Assembly: GCF_900142215.1 (NCBI RefSeq)
Contig: NZ_FRAC01000022.1
Coordinates: 1 to 64,000, forward strand
Direction: 5' to 3'
DNA length: 64,000 nucleotides
DNA from: Anaerocolumna jejuensis DSM 15929
Lineage (GTDB): Bacteria > Bacillota > Clostridia > Lachnospirales > Lachnospiraceae
In this document: positions 41,823 through 50,701 of the stretch, in pieces
Numbering within the stretch: position 1 is the stretch's first letter
Layout: each line of letters begins with the position of its first letter
Notes under the pieces: generated by a model
What the model was told of the DNA's origin: nothing
The model's input: the letters and a program-made list of their open reading frames with translations, nothing else
Databases searched by the model: none
Made by a program: the position numbers and the translations under genes

Positions 41823-44432
41823 ATGGATATGGCGGATAGAAAAGAAATACCGGGACAACAGATGAATTACTACCGCAGGGAGGAACTGGAGCTGATGACA
41901 ACCTATCAGCTTCGGGAAATCTGCTGGAAGGAACGGATTGTCAATGGAATTCAGGCTCCCCTGGATAAGGATGAATTGATTCTTCAAATCATGCGTTTTC
42001 GCGGAAGAAAGGACAATCTTTTTATCCAGAGGCGGGATGAAGAGAGTATTGAACGGTTGGAGAAGCTGTTACAGACAGCCACGATTCAGAGCCTGCCCCA
42101 TTCCATGAAGGGCTGTGCGAAGATTATAACCTATCAAGGGATTGAAGTTGGCTATTTTGACCGTTTTACCATCGGTTACCGGCCCGAGATTGCAGATACC
42201 AATGCCCTTCTGGTTAGCGGAAATAAGATTTGCGCTATTTTTCAGGTAAGGCAGTTCAAACAGGACAAAGAAAGGCTGTATTTAACAAAATCGGCTGAAA
42301 TGCCCTGTGTGGAATCTGCTGTCAGAAGCTATCAGCTTTATTGTATGGAGCGTTCCCAATCGGACTGGCTTTACCACCTGTATGAAACCAATTATGAAAC
42401 CCTGCCTGCCCACCTGCGGTTTTATATGGTTCCGGTACTTGATTTCAGGGAAAGGGAATTATTGGAGGCCAATATGCCCCTTGTCATAGATTTTGGCACC
42501 TCCAATACAACGGCAGGGACCTATTTGGATTCCACTTATATAGAGAAGCTGGACGGCGACCCGGTGAGGGAAGTTCTGAAGGAAAATGATGTGAACTATG
42601 TGACCTATCTGAAAGGAGACGAGGATGAAACAGAAAGCCCGGTCCTCCCGTCAGTGGTAGGGGTGACAAAGATAGACGGTGATAAGGTAGAGTATGTGTT
42701 TGGCTACCAGGCTGACCGGCTGTTTCATATGAGCTATATCGATGAGGGCTTTTGTGTTTTTTATGATTTGAAGCGCTGGATAAGCGATGCGGACAAGATG
42801 GAGGAGCTGGTGGACAGAAATGGGCACCGCTGCTTTGTAAAAAGAAAAGATATTATCAAAGAATATCTGGAATATGTCATATCCTGTGCAACAGGAAGGT
42901 TTAAGTGCCGCTTTAAAAGGCTGCATATATCGGCACCTGTGAAGCAGAAGAAACTCTTTACCCACCTCTTTAAAGAAATCCTGGCAGATTATCAGCTTGA
43001 AGAAGAAGACATGCTGGATGAAGGAGTGGCAGTGCTTTATAACTCCATTTCAGACCTGATAGAACGAAAGGGATATCGGAATGACGAGGAACTGAAGGCA
43101 TTGATTATAGATTGTGGTGGAGGTACCACGGACCTGTCATCCTGCCGTTTTTCTATTAATAATCAAAGGGTCTCCTATAAAATTGAGGTAGCAACGTCAT
43201 ACGAGAATGGTGATACGGATTTTGGCGGGAATAATCTCACCTTCCGGATACTGGAGCTGCTTAAGATTGCCCTGGCAAGACAAATAGAGGAGGAAGAGGG
43301 GGATATGCCGGAGGCAATTGTTGAAAAGCTGGGAACGGATATCTTCCGCCGGGTAGACCAGGAGGGAATCCGGGAAGTGTACCGGCTGCTGGATGAGGAA
43401 TATGAGAAAGCGGAAAAGACTATTCCGACCCGGTTTAAAGAATATGAGCATAAAAGCAATAACGAATATTTTGCTGTGAAAAACAATTTCTATTATCTCT
43501 TTGGAATGGCTGAACAAATTAAGAAGATATTTTACGGTAAGACGGATATTCTCCGGGTGGCAGTATCCAGTTCCGAAATAAGGGAAAATGCGGTAAAGTG
43601 CGTTCTGGCTGAGCGGTTTAAGCTATCCGTAAGGGAAGCCGCCGGGGAGCCTCTGAAGATATTAAAGGATATCCCAACGGTATATATCAGCATTAATGAA
43701 CTGAATCAATTATTGAAGGCGGATATTTATGGGATTATTAAGAGATTTATTGAAGCCTCTTATGAAAATGGGGAATTACAGGAATATTCCATTATGAGAT
43801 TAACCGGCCAGTCCTGTAAAATCGACCTCTTCCGGGAAGCCCTGAAGGAATTTATACCCGGGAAAGTCATTGCCTCGTCCAAGAAAAACAACAGCCAGGC
43901 AGAGGACTATGAGCTGAAGCTCATGTGCCTTGACGGAGCAATTAAATATATCAAAGATAAACGGTTTGGCTATGCGGATGTAAGAATCACCAATGAGCCG
44001 CCGGCTTTTCCCTATATTGTTACGGCAATAACCCATACAAAGGAAGAAAAGATACTGATACAGAGCCTGGACAGGCGGAATATACGGGGCTATATTTCCA
44101 GAAATATGGCGGACTTAACGTTGCAGCTGTATCTAAAGGATACCAATGGCAATTTGCTTTACAAGTATAATTGTTCCTTTTCCCAGGCTGACTTTGAGCC
44201 CGCAGAGGCGGAAGAGATTGTGGAGAAATACCACAATGAGATTTTGCAGGATGATGTGGATTCTATTGTAGACAGGGAATTAAGATGCTTTGTTCTGGCC
44301 GACGAAGAACGCTGGGGATTTGCAGTGGTGCCAGTTCTTAGAAATGAGGAACAGCTGATGCTGGGACCGGACCAGTTCTACCTGTTCGAGATAGAGAGCT
44401 GGCTTATGAACTTCTTTGACGGAACAAAATAA
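41823..44432 (+). CDS. Hsp70/actin-fold ATPase with a novel N-terminal domain
   Basis: I prefer ATG 41823, nine bases after GGGAGG; an earlier ATG at 41805 overlaps that site. 869 residues. An N-terminal domain of about 215 residues precedes the actin/Hsp70 ATPase, in which phosphate-1 reads VIDFGTSNTTAG (about residue 220) and phosphate-2 reads LIIDCGGGTTDLS (about 427). The C-terminus lacks a standard Hsp70 peptide lid. With the J-protein it may form a dedicated assembly or recycling chaperone. In this cluster it could do the job of ClpV, which is absent; this is inference. Confidence 0.78.
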   Translation: MDMADRKEIPGQQMNYYRREELELMTTYQLREICWKERIVNGIQAPLDKDELILQIMRFRGRKDNLFIQRRDEESIERLEKLLQTATIQSLPHSMKGCAKIITYQGIEVGYFDRFTIGYRPEIADTNALLVSGNKICAIFQVRQFKQDKERLYLTKSAEMPCVESAVRSYQLYCMERSQSDWLYHLYETNYETLPAHLRFYMVPVLDFRERELLEANMPLVIDFGTSNTTAGTYLDSTYIEKLDGDPVREVLKENDVNYVTYLKGDEDETESPVLPSVVGVTKIDGDKVEYVFGYQADRLFHMSYIDEGFCVFYDLKRWISDADKMEELVDRNGHRCFVKRKDIIKEYLEYVISCATGRFKCRFKRLHISAPVKQKKLFTHLFKEILADYQLEEEDMLDEGVAVLYNSISDLIERKGYRNDEELKALIIDCGGGTTDLSSCRFSINNQRVSYKIEVATSYENGDTDFGGNNLTFRILELLKIALARQIEEEEGDMPEAIVEKLGTDIFRRVDQEGIREVYRLLDEEYEKAEKTIPTRFKEYEHKSNNEYFAVKNNFYYLFGMAEQIKKIFYGKTDILRVAVSSSEIRENAVKCVLAERFKLSVREAAGEPLKILKDIPTVYISINELNQLLKADIYGIIKRFIEASYENGELQEYSIMRLTGQSCKIDLFREALKEFIPGKVIASSKKNNSQAEDYELKLMCLDGAIKYIKDKRFGYADVRITNEPPAFPYIVTAITHTKEEKILIQSLDRRNIRGYISRNMADLTLQLYLKDTNGNLLYKYNCSFSQADFEPAEAEEIVEKYHNEILQDDVDSIVDRELRCFVLADEERWGFAVVPVLRNEEQLMLGPDQFYLFEIESWLMNFFDGTK

Positions 44433-44446
44433 GGAGGAAGAAATAT

Positions 44447-45226
44447 ATGCTGATACAGGCAGTTCCATTATTTCAGGATGGACATATATTAAGGCGGGAG
44501 ATGCTGATTGCACTATCGGACTATGCCTTTCTGACAAGTCAGCTTCTGTATAAGGGATATGCAGATGGTATTCTTACCGGCTGTGAACTTACTACGACAA
44601 AGGACAGCATTATTTTGAATACGGGAATTGTGTTTTTTAAGGGCCAGGCATATCTTATCAAGGAGCCCATGGTAATTACATATTATCCCACCAACACGAC
44701 AACCATGTTAAAACTGACCATTTCCGACGAACTAAAAGATCCCAATTATGTATATCGGGAGATGGATATGGTCCTGACAGAGCAAATCAGCCTGCAAAAC
44801 AATGAAATAGAGCTGTGCCGGTTCAAACTGCAGCCAGGTGCCAAGCTTCGGGACCAGTATCAGGACTTTGAAGACCGGAATACCATTTTTGATACCCTGA
44901 ACCGCATCCACGTACCCTTTTCGGTAAAGGGCGAAGGTACCCTGGACAGGGAAATAACCAGGGCCTTTGCAAAGGAAATGCTGGCAACGGACAGTTTGAC
45001 GGATTTTGATGCTTACTTTTGCATGCAGATTCTCAATCAGTCCTATCCTGTCAGTAAGGAGGCTCTTCTTGTATATTTGAACCGGAGTCATCAGGCAGTC
45101 TTGTCTGAGCATTCGAATCAGGCAGTCTTTCAGGAACTGATTAAGGTTCTGAAAATGAGGCAGAGCGGGAAGAAAAGCGGCGGAAACAGAGAAGGCTCTA
45201 AAAAGTGGAAGGTGACAGTGGATTAA
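44447..45226 (+). CDS. Small protein, possibly baseplate / TssK-shell-like
   Basis: A 259-residue soluble protein with GGAGG before the ATG. The start MLIQAVPLFQDGHILRREML and the strand-rich segment GILTGCELTTTKDSIILNTG recall the N-terminal shell domain of TssK and phage receptor-binding baseplate proteins, but it is half the length of TssK (about 450) and the similarity is weak. It is the last gene of the cluster; a convergent gene follows. Confidence 0.4.
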   Translation: MLIQAVPLFQDGHILRREMLIALSDYAFLTSQLLYKGYADGILTGCELTTTKDSIILNTGIVFFKGQAYLIKEPMVITYYPTNTTTMLKLTISDELKDPNYVYREMDMVLTEQISLQNNEIELCRFKLQPGAKLRDQYQDFEDRNTIFDTLNRIHVPFSVKGEGTLDREITRAFAKEMLATDSLTDFDAYFCMQILNQSYPVSKEALLVYLNRSHQAVLSEHSNQAVFQELIKVLKMRQSGKKSGGNREGSKKWKVTVD

Positions 45227-45296
45227 AAACGGGTGGAAGGTCAGTTTTCCACAATAGGGAGGCAGTTTGCACAAGGGGCATTCAACGAAGAAATAG

Positions 45297-47711
45297 TTAG
45301 GATTCAAACCGAACAATACCTTTATCTCCATCAACGACAATTTCCTGTTCATCCTGTAATAATTCGGTTGCATTGCCACAACCTAAAACAGCAGGAATAT
45401 TATATTCCCTTGCTACGATGGCACTATGGGATAAAGGACCGCCGGTATCGGAAACGATTGCCGAGGCTAAAATAAACAACGGTGTCCATGATGGATCGGT
45501 ATAACGGCAAACCAGAATATCACCCGGCTGCATTTTGTCAAATTCCTGTAAGGTTAAAATTTTTCTTACCCGTCCCCGGCAAAATCCCCGATTGCCGGAT
45601 ACACCAGTCAGTATGTTGGGGTCGTCCTGTTTTCCTCCAAGAGAAAGGCTATTCCATAACCTTTCGTTTTGGAGACGGTTCGCCTTTCTGACCTTAACCC
45701 GATTCTTATAATCCGGAATCCCGTCAGGCAGGGAGTATACCTCCTCTAATGTAAGGAAAAGAATATCCTTCGGCTGTTCAAATATTTCTGGAAACCGGAG
45801 ATTCAGCTCAAATGCAATCCTGCGTGCCAGTCCATAACACATTTCTATCATATAAAGACTTTCTTCGCGGTTCACATGATACCCTCGTATTTCCTCAATC
45901 TTCTTACGCAATTTAGCAGCTTTTTTTGCAGAAAAGCGCTTTGCAATTTTCGCAAGGATTACCTGATACTTGCTGTTTTCTAAGTCCCTGTTATCAGATT
46001 GTAACAAAGCTTTTATCAAAGAAAACAGAGAAGTCATATCCTCATACCATGATACGGAGCCGAAGGCACAATAGCTGCTGCTGGATTTCCAGCCAAATTC
46101 ATTAAGAAAATTCTGCAGCTTAGCTGAAAAATCAGAATAGTCATTGCGAATGGCTGCTATAGCGTTTTTATCTTCTTTTCTGAAAGCTGTAATAGCTTTT
46201 TTCAACTCACTATGCTTCTGAATATAAGCGGTAAGGTTTCTTAATGCAACATTTAACTCCCACGTTTTATAGGACAGGTCACTTAACAAATCGAATTCAT
46301 TAATATTTTTATCTATATGGTGTAAAGTTGGGTAAAGCAGCTTGGATACCGCAACCGAAGGAAAAATATTGTAACGAAAGCGGATGCAGGCAATTTCTTC
46401 AGATAAGTTCATAAGCTCTTTCACTTGCTGAACCAACGCGGAAACGGACAACCGGGAAATATCCATCACAGATTTTTTATCTAATTCTTTTTTTATCATG
46501 GAAAACGCACGGTCTGTATTTAATGAATTGATGGAATAATTTGTAAACTGCCGAAGCAGAAATGGGATTTTCACAATTCTCGGAGAAATATGCATCGTAC
46601 CTGCCGAGAAGGATAGTATGCCCTTTTCATCCATGCTTAGTTCGCTGCCGATAGAAACACCTAATTCATGAAAAACTTTTGATTTTGCCTTATCTATGAT
46701 TTCACATGGTTCTACATCCAGAGGATAAAGGGGAACAGGACAATGTTCTATCCAATTATTCATCGCCGCTTTCTGAGCTGCGGAAAGCTCCGGCTGTCTT
46801 TCAGTTGTTTTATTTAAGGTTGTAATAGGGCGGGATTGTAATAAATATAGCTTACCACCCGAAATGGCCCATTCAATATCCTGGGGGGTGCCATAATGCT
46901 GCTCTACTCTCAGGCCTATTTCAAAAACCTCAAGCGCCTGATTGTCACTCAGGCAAAAGCGGCCTTTTTGCTCCAAGGGTGTTTTGGTTTCCTTAACCCC
47001 TGTGGCACCATAGCAGATTAAAATATCTTTATCACCCATCTTTTTATCGACAATACGCCCTTGTTTTTTGCTGTAGATATAAATATCCGGGGTTACTTTT
47101 CCTGAAACAATCGCTTCACCAAGTCCCCAGGAAGCATTGAGCATCATCCGATCTGTTTCCTGGCTGACGGGATCAATCGAAAAAAGAACACCTGAAACTT
47201 CACTTTCAACCATTCTTTGAATAACAACCGCCAAAGATACGTTGACCGTATCAAAGTTTGCCTGCTTCCGATAAGCAACGGCACGTGCTGAATACAAGGA
47301 TGCAAAGCATTCCTTTATTGCCATGATAAGCTGCTCTTTACCAACGACGTTAAGATATGTTTCCTGCTGCCCTGCAAAGCTTGCTTCCGGCAGATCTTCA
47401 GCAGTAGCTGAGGAGCGGACGGCAACTCTCATATTTTGCCCAAGTGCAGCGTAACACTCTGCTATTTCCTCTTCAAGTTCAGCCCAAATCTGTCCGGCTG
47501 CTATTTCAGAGCGAAACTTGTTACTGTAAGTAGATAGCTGCTGCTCAAAGCTGTTCCGCTTCATATATTCGTCAAATGCATCTCCTGTAATACAAAATCC
47601 ATTGGGGACAGGCAAGCCGGCGTTAAACATTTCACCTAGATTTGCGCCTTTTCCTCCGACAACAGAAACGTCCTTCTTTTTTACCTCCTGAAACATTCTT
47701 ATATATTTCAT
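45297..47711 (-). CDS. PEP synthase / rifampin-phosphotransferase-like enzyme
   Basis: The start at 47711 is preceded by AAAGGAGG; upstream codons to 47786 lack a site. 804 residues. An N-terminal ATP-grasp domain (GGKGANLGEM, SFAGQQETYLN), a middle region of low similarity (about 320-690) and a C-terminal phosphohistidine domain (His762 in GGPLSHSAIVARE). The order fits pyruvate-phosphate dikinase relatives, including PEP synthase and rifampin phosphotransferase. The rifampin enzyme has about 870 residues. The context of an MFS exporter and TetR regulator favours antibiotic inactivation over central metabolism, but this is not certain. Confidence 0.75.
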   Translation of the reverse strand: MKYIRMFQEVKKKDVSVVGGKGANLGEMFNAGLPVPNGFCITGDAFDEYMKRNSFEQQLSTYSNKFRSEIAAGQIWAELEEEIAECYAALGQNMRVAVRSSATAEDLPEASFAGQQETYLNVVGKEQLIMAIKECFASLYSARAVAYRKQANFDTVNVSLAVVIQRMVESEVSGVLFSIDPVSQETDRMMLNASWGLGEAIVSGKVTPDIYIYSKKQGRIVDKKMGDKDILICYGATGVKETKTPLEQKGRFCLSDNQALEVFEIGLRVEQHYGTPQDIEWAISGGKLYLLQSRPITTLNKTTERQPELSAAQKAAMNNWIEHCPVPLYPLDVEPCEIIDKAKSKVFHELGVSIGSELSMDEKGILSFSAGTMHISPRIVKIPFLLRQFTNYSINSLNTDRAFSMIKKELDKKSVMDISRLSVSALVQQVKELMNLSEEIACIRFRYNIFPSVAVSKLLYPTLHHIDKNINEFDLLSDLSYKTWELNVALRNLTAYIQKHSELKKAITAFRKEDKNAIAAIRNDYSDFSAKLQNFLNEFGWKSSSSYCAFGSVSWYEDMTSLFSLIKALLQSDNRDLENSKYQVILAKIAKRFSAKKAAKLRKKIEEIRGYHVNREESLYMIEMCYGLARRIAFELNLRFPEIFEQPKDILFLTLEEVYSLPDGIPDYKNRVKVRKANRLQNERLWNSLSLGGKQDDPNILTGVSGNRGFCRGRVRKILTLQEFDKMQPGDILVCRYTDPSWTPLFILASAIVSDTGGPLSHSAIVAREYNIPAVLGCGNATELLQDEQEIVVDGDKGIVRFES

Positions 47712-47748
47712 TGATAAACCTCCTTTATTCCAAACCTCAAGCTTTCGA

Positions 47749-49029
47749 TCACATTGTTTTAAACCGAAAAGATAAAGATGCTGCAATCAAGCCTGATAAG
47801 GCGAGAATCACAACGCCCCCAATATAATATCGTTGTGGATAATTCAGTGAAAACTGAAATAGTATGGTTCCGATACTGCCGCCAAAATTACGGATTAAAT
47901 GGGCGGTACTGTTTACTCCGGCAGCATTGCCCCGGGTTCGGGTAGAGGTATATGCCAATAATACGGACGTTAATACACCGGAGCCGAATCCCAGCAATCC
48001 CACAGACAGCGTAAAGAAGAACGGCATGAAAATGCTTCCCATCAGGCCTGCTGACCAACCGATTAATATGACTGGACCCTCAGAAATTTTAATCAATCCT
48101 CCCAGAATACTCCCAATGCCCATGAGGACGACGAATACCGCCAGCAGATTCCCTGCGGTATCCGCGCTTAAGCCCATTGAAAACTGCATGAGACTCGGCA
48201 GATATGCCAAGCAAACATTATAGAATGCTCCGAGCAGAAATACCTGAAAACACAGGTTTCTCAATAAGGGATCACTTACAAATTCCTTTGGAAGCAATAC
48301 ATTTCCGTTATTAGCGTCTTTTCGTACCACAAGGAAAAGCAACACGGCACCGAAGACCAGCACCAGGTATTGTTGATGATATGCTTGTTCAATCCCCAAG
48401 GTTACAAGAAGAATAGCGATAATCATAAGCAAATGCTGCTGAAATTGGAAGGGTACTATTTGTATTACAGGAACGCTATCAGAAAGATTACGGAATACCA
48501 ACCAGAAACTTAGCATTTCAACCGGAAGTAATATGTAAAAGATTACCTGCCATGAAGCAATATGGGGCAGATAACCGCCAGCTAAACTGCCTAGTCCATT
48601 AAATACGATTTGTACAACAGCAAAGGCAGCAAAAACCGCCGCATATTTTTCTTTCTCAAACTGTTCGGCTATTATCCCGTAGGTTGCCGGTACTACCACT
48701 CCTGCTCCAATCCCCATAGCGATTCTTGCTATCACAAGATACAGCATGGAACTGCTGAAGGGAGCTATTATTGTACCCAAACCAAATAATAGAGAACCAA
48801 TGATGAAGTTTTTCCTGTTGCCGAATTTTTGGCATAAGCTGCTGGACAATATAATAACGGCTGAAGAGGCCAGTATATAGCTGCCATGTACCCATGAATA
48901 AAAGGAAACTGAATTAAAGCTGTCGCTGATTGCGGGCAGTGCGCTGCTGAAATAGGTTTGCATAATAGTAGAGGCACCCATGCAGAGCAATAAACCGATG
49001 AGTATCGCAGTTCTTTTAGGTCTGTTCAA
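47749..49029 (-). CDS. MFS multidrug exporter (DHA2-like)
   Basis: A 426-residue protein with about 12 membrane segments. The motif-A-like stretch CQKFGNRKNFIIG follows segment 2, and motif C-like GIGAGVVVPATYG is in segment 5, as in drug/H+ antiporters. TTG start nine bases after GGAGG. It exports drugs or metabolites by proton exchange. The palindrome at 49064-49097 covers the -35 box of its promoter, pointing to control by the TetR-type gene at 49110. It is in the same transcription direction as the PEP-dependent enzyme 38 bases on. Confidence 0.85.
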   Translation of the reverse strand: MNRPKRTAILIGLLLCMGASTIMQTYFSSALPAISDSFNSVSFYSWVHGSYILASSAVIILSSSLCQKFGNRKNFIIGSLLFGLGTIIAPFSSSMLYLVIARIAMGIGAGVVVPATYGIIAEQFEKEKYAAVFAAFAVVQIVFNGLGSLAGGYLPHIASWQVIFYILLPVEMLSFWLVFRNLSDSVPVIQIVPFQFQQHLLMIIAILLVTLGIEQAYHQQYLVLVFGAVLLFLVVRKDANNGNVLLPKEFVSDPLLRNLCFQVFLLGAFYNVCLAYLPSLMQFSMGLSADTAGNLLAVFVVLMGIGSILGGLIKISEGPVILIGWSAGLMGSIFMPFFFTLSVGLLGFGSGVLTSVLLAYTSTRTRGNAAGVNSTAHLIRNFGGSIGTILFQFSLNYPQRYYIGGVVILALSGLIAASLSFRFKTM

Positions 49030-49052
49030 ACTGAAACACCTCCTTCAGCAAC

Positions 49053-49097
49053 AGTATAGCATGAACCTATGAAAATTACAAATTATTTTCATAGGTT
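49053..49097 (-). promoter_or_regulatory. Promoter with palindromic operator for the exporter operon
   Basis: On the minus strand: -35 TTGTAA (49076-49081), 17 bases, -10 TATACT (49053-49058). A 12-bp inverted repeat AACCTATGAAAA (49064-49075) and TTTTCATAGGTT (49086-49097) surrounds the -35 box. It is a likely TetR-type repressor site. Confidence 0.7.
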
Positions 49098-49109
49098 TGT
49101 TAAAAAATA

Positions 49110-49685
49110 TCAAAGATGCTCGAGAAGCATTTTTTCAATTACCTGATACCATGACTGAAAACCAGCGCCGATCTTGTCTTTATTCGTGCATAGTATGGCA
49201 AGCGTTGCAACAGCAGAGGCTAATTCTTCATCAGATGCGGAGATAGTTATTCCCTTATTTATCCATACTTTTCTGATCTGCTGTATGAAATGCAAGTTAT
49301 CCTCTGCGGTAACAGGATCGTCGTTCCAGACCAACGTTTCTAATAAACTGCTATATTCATTGGTGTAAAATTTGTTTGTGTTTGTTTTATCTATAAGAAC
49401 ATTGGCGAGGTCAGTAAAAAAATCTTTTGGTGTTTGATTTTCTTCTTTTATTATCATTATAATTTTTTTCCGTATTCGATTCTTCTCATCACGCAGGATT
49501 TCTTCATAAAGAGCTTCTTTATCTTTGTAAAATGTATAGAAACCGCCTAAAGATATACCCACCTGCTTTGTTAATTCCTGTATCCTAAAATCTTTAAAGC
49601 CTTGGTGCATAAACATTTTTGAAGCTGTTTCTTTTATTCTTAGCTTTAATTCCGCTCGTTCTTCCTCAGTATATGGACGTCCCAA
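49110..49685 (-). CDS. TetR/AcrR-family transcriptional regulator
   Basis: A 191-residue protein. The N-terminal helix-turn-helix (about 10-55; FKDFRIQELTKQVGISLGGF) is followed by the FYTFYKDKEALY sequence typical of the family. The C-terminal helical domain binds an unknown ligand. It is encoded 80 bases upstream of the exporter on the same strand, and the palindrome between them is its probable target. GGAGG-like AGGAGG before the ATG. Confidence 0.9.
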   Translation of the reverse strand: MGRPYTEEERAELKLRIKETASKMFMHQGFKDFRIQELTKQVGISLGGFYTFYKDKEALYEEILRDEKNRIRKKIIMIIKEENQTPKDFFTDLANVLIDKTNTNKFYTNEYSSLLETLVWNDDPVTAEDNLHFIQQIRKVWINKGITISASDEELASAVATLAILCTNKDKIGAGFQSWYQVIEKMLLEHL

Positions 49686-49862
49686 AAAATTTACCTCCTA
49701 TCTCAAATGATATTCATGTATATTATAATACCTTTTCATTAAAATGGAAAGGAGTGTTCCCAAAACATGAAACGAGGAAACTCATTGGAAACACAAAAAT
49801 GATGAACTGGATTTGCTTTTTCTGAAGCATTTTCATGCCGGCATGTTATGAAATAGGTTTCA

Positions 49863-49897
49863 TTGACAATTTAAGTAAAATTAAGTTGATTTATAAT
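49863..49897 (+). promoter_or_regulatory. Possible promoter before agrA
   Basis: TATAAT at 49892-49897 lies 53 bases before the agrA start. TTGACA at 49863 is 23 bases upstream, too far for a standard promoter, so an activator may be needed. Low confidence. Confidence 0.35.
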
Positions 49898-49949
49898 ATT
49901 TGTAACCTTAAAATAGAGGTAACATAACTTATATCGAGGAGGGGTATAA

Positions 49950-50693
49950 ATGTTTAATATTGCTATTTGTGACAACAATAAGCAAGACGCTGTAAAAATT
50001 AGAACTATTGTTAAAAGCTATATGGATGCCAAATTTATTCCCTATCAAATATATGGTTTTAAATCAGGAGAGGAACTGCTGGAATTTCAGGGTAAACTTG
50101 ATTTAATATTTCTTGATATTGCAATGGATGGGATAAATGGCATTCAGGCTGGCAAAAAGCTGCATGAAATAAACAGAAATGTAAAAATTGTATATACGAC
50201 CAGCTATAAGCAATATTGCATACAGGCAGTGAATAATGTACATGCCTTTGCGTATTTGGAAAAGCCTGTTACAAATGTAATGGCCGAGAAGCAGCTGGAT
50301 GAAGTAATGCGGTATATTCAGGAAGAAAGAGAAAAAGCGGAAACGGTTAAATTTGATATTATTGTGATTACGGAGGAAGGTGAATTAGAAAATAAAATCA
50401 AGAATTTTGAAGTGAAGGATATCATTTATTTTGAATATATTAACAGGAAAATAAAAATAAAACTGAGGGATGAAGAATGTTTCTTCAGTGATAGTATGAA
50501 TCGTTTAGCTGCAAAGATGCAGAGGCATAATTTTGAAATCTGCCATCAATGCTATTTGGTAAATTTGATACATGTGAAAAAAATAAAAGGTTATCAGGTT
50601 TATCTTGATAATAATGAAAAGCTTCCGGTTTCCCAAAAAAAATCAGCTGATTTCAGGAAAAAGCTGAATAAGTTCATACAGGACTGTATTTAG
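49950..50693 (+). CDS. agrA: AgrA-type LytTR response regulator
   Basis: A 247-residue regulator: receiver domain (1-120; Asp56 in FLDIAMDG) and a LytTR DNA-binding domain (about 140-240; IIYFEYINRKIKIKL, the CHQCYLVNL core). Strong GAGGAGGGG site. It is followed by the agrC-like kinase 8 bases on, so it is the cognate pair. LytTR proteins bind paired 9-bp direct repeats; CTGTAA-type repeats at 52065 and 52085 are candidate sites before agrD. The gene order (regulator first) differs from agrBDCA of staphylococci. Confidence 0.85.
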   Translation: MFNIAICDNNKQDAVKIRTIVKSYMDAKFIPYQIYGFKSGEELLEFQGKLDLIFLDIAMDGINGIQAGKKLHEINRNVKIVYTTSYKQYCIQAVNNVHAFAYLEKPVTNVMAEKQLDEVMRYIQEEREKAETVKFDIIVITEEGELENKIKNFEVKDIIYFEYINRKIKIKLRDEECFFSDSMNRLAAKMQRHNFEICHQCYLVNLIHVKKIKGYQVYLDNNEKLPVSQKKSADFRKKLNKFIQDCI

Positions 50694-50701
50694 GAGAAGA
50701 A

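Noticed and set aside
30253..45226. A complete canonical type VI secretion system
   Set aside because: No ClpV, VgrG/PAAR spike, TssB, TssJLM or clear TssF/TssG is visible, so only a type-VI-like or contractile-like label is justified.
4447..45226. An integrated prophage
   Set aside because: No integrase, terminase, portal, capsid or lysis gene and no flanking att repeats are visible.
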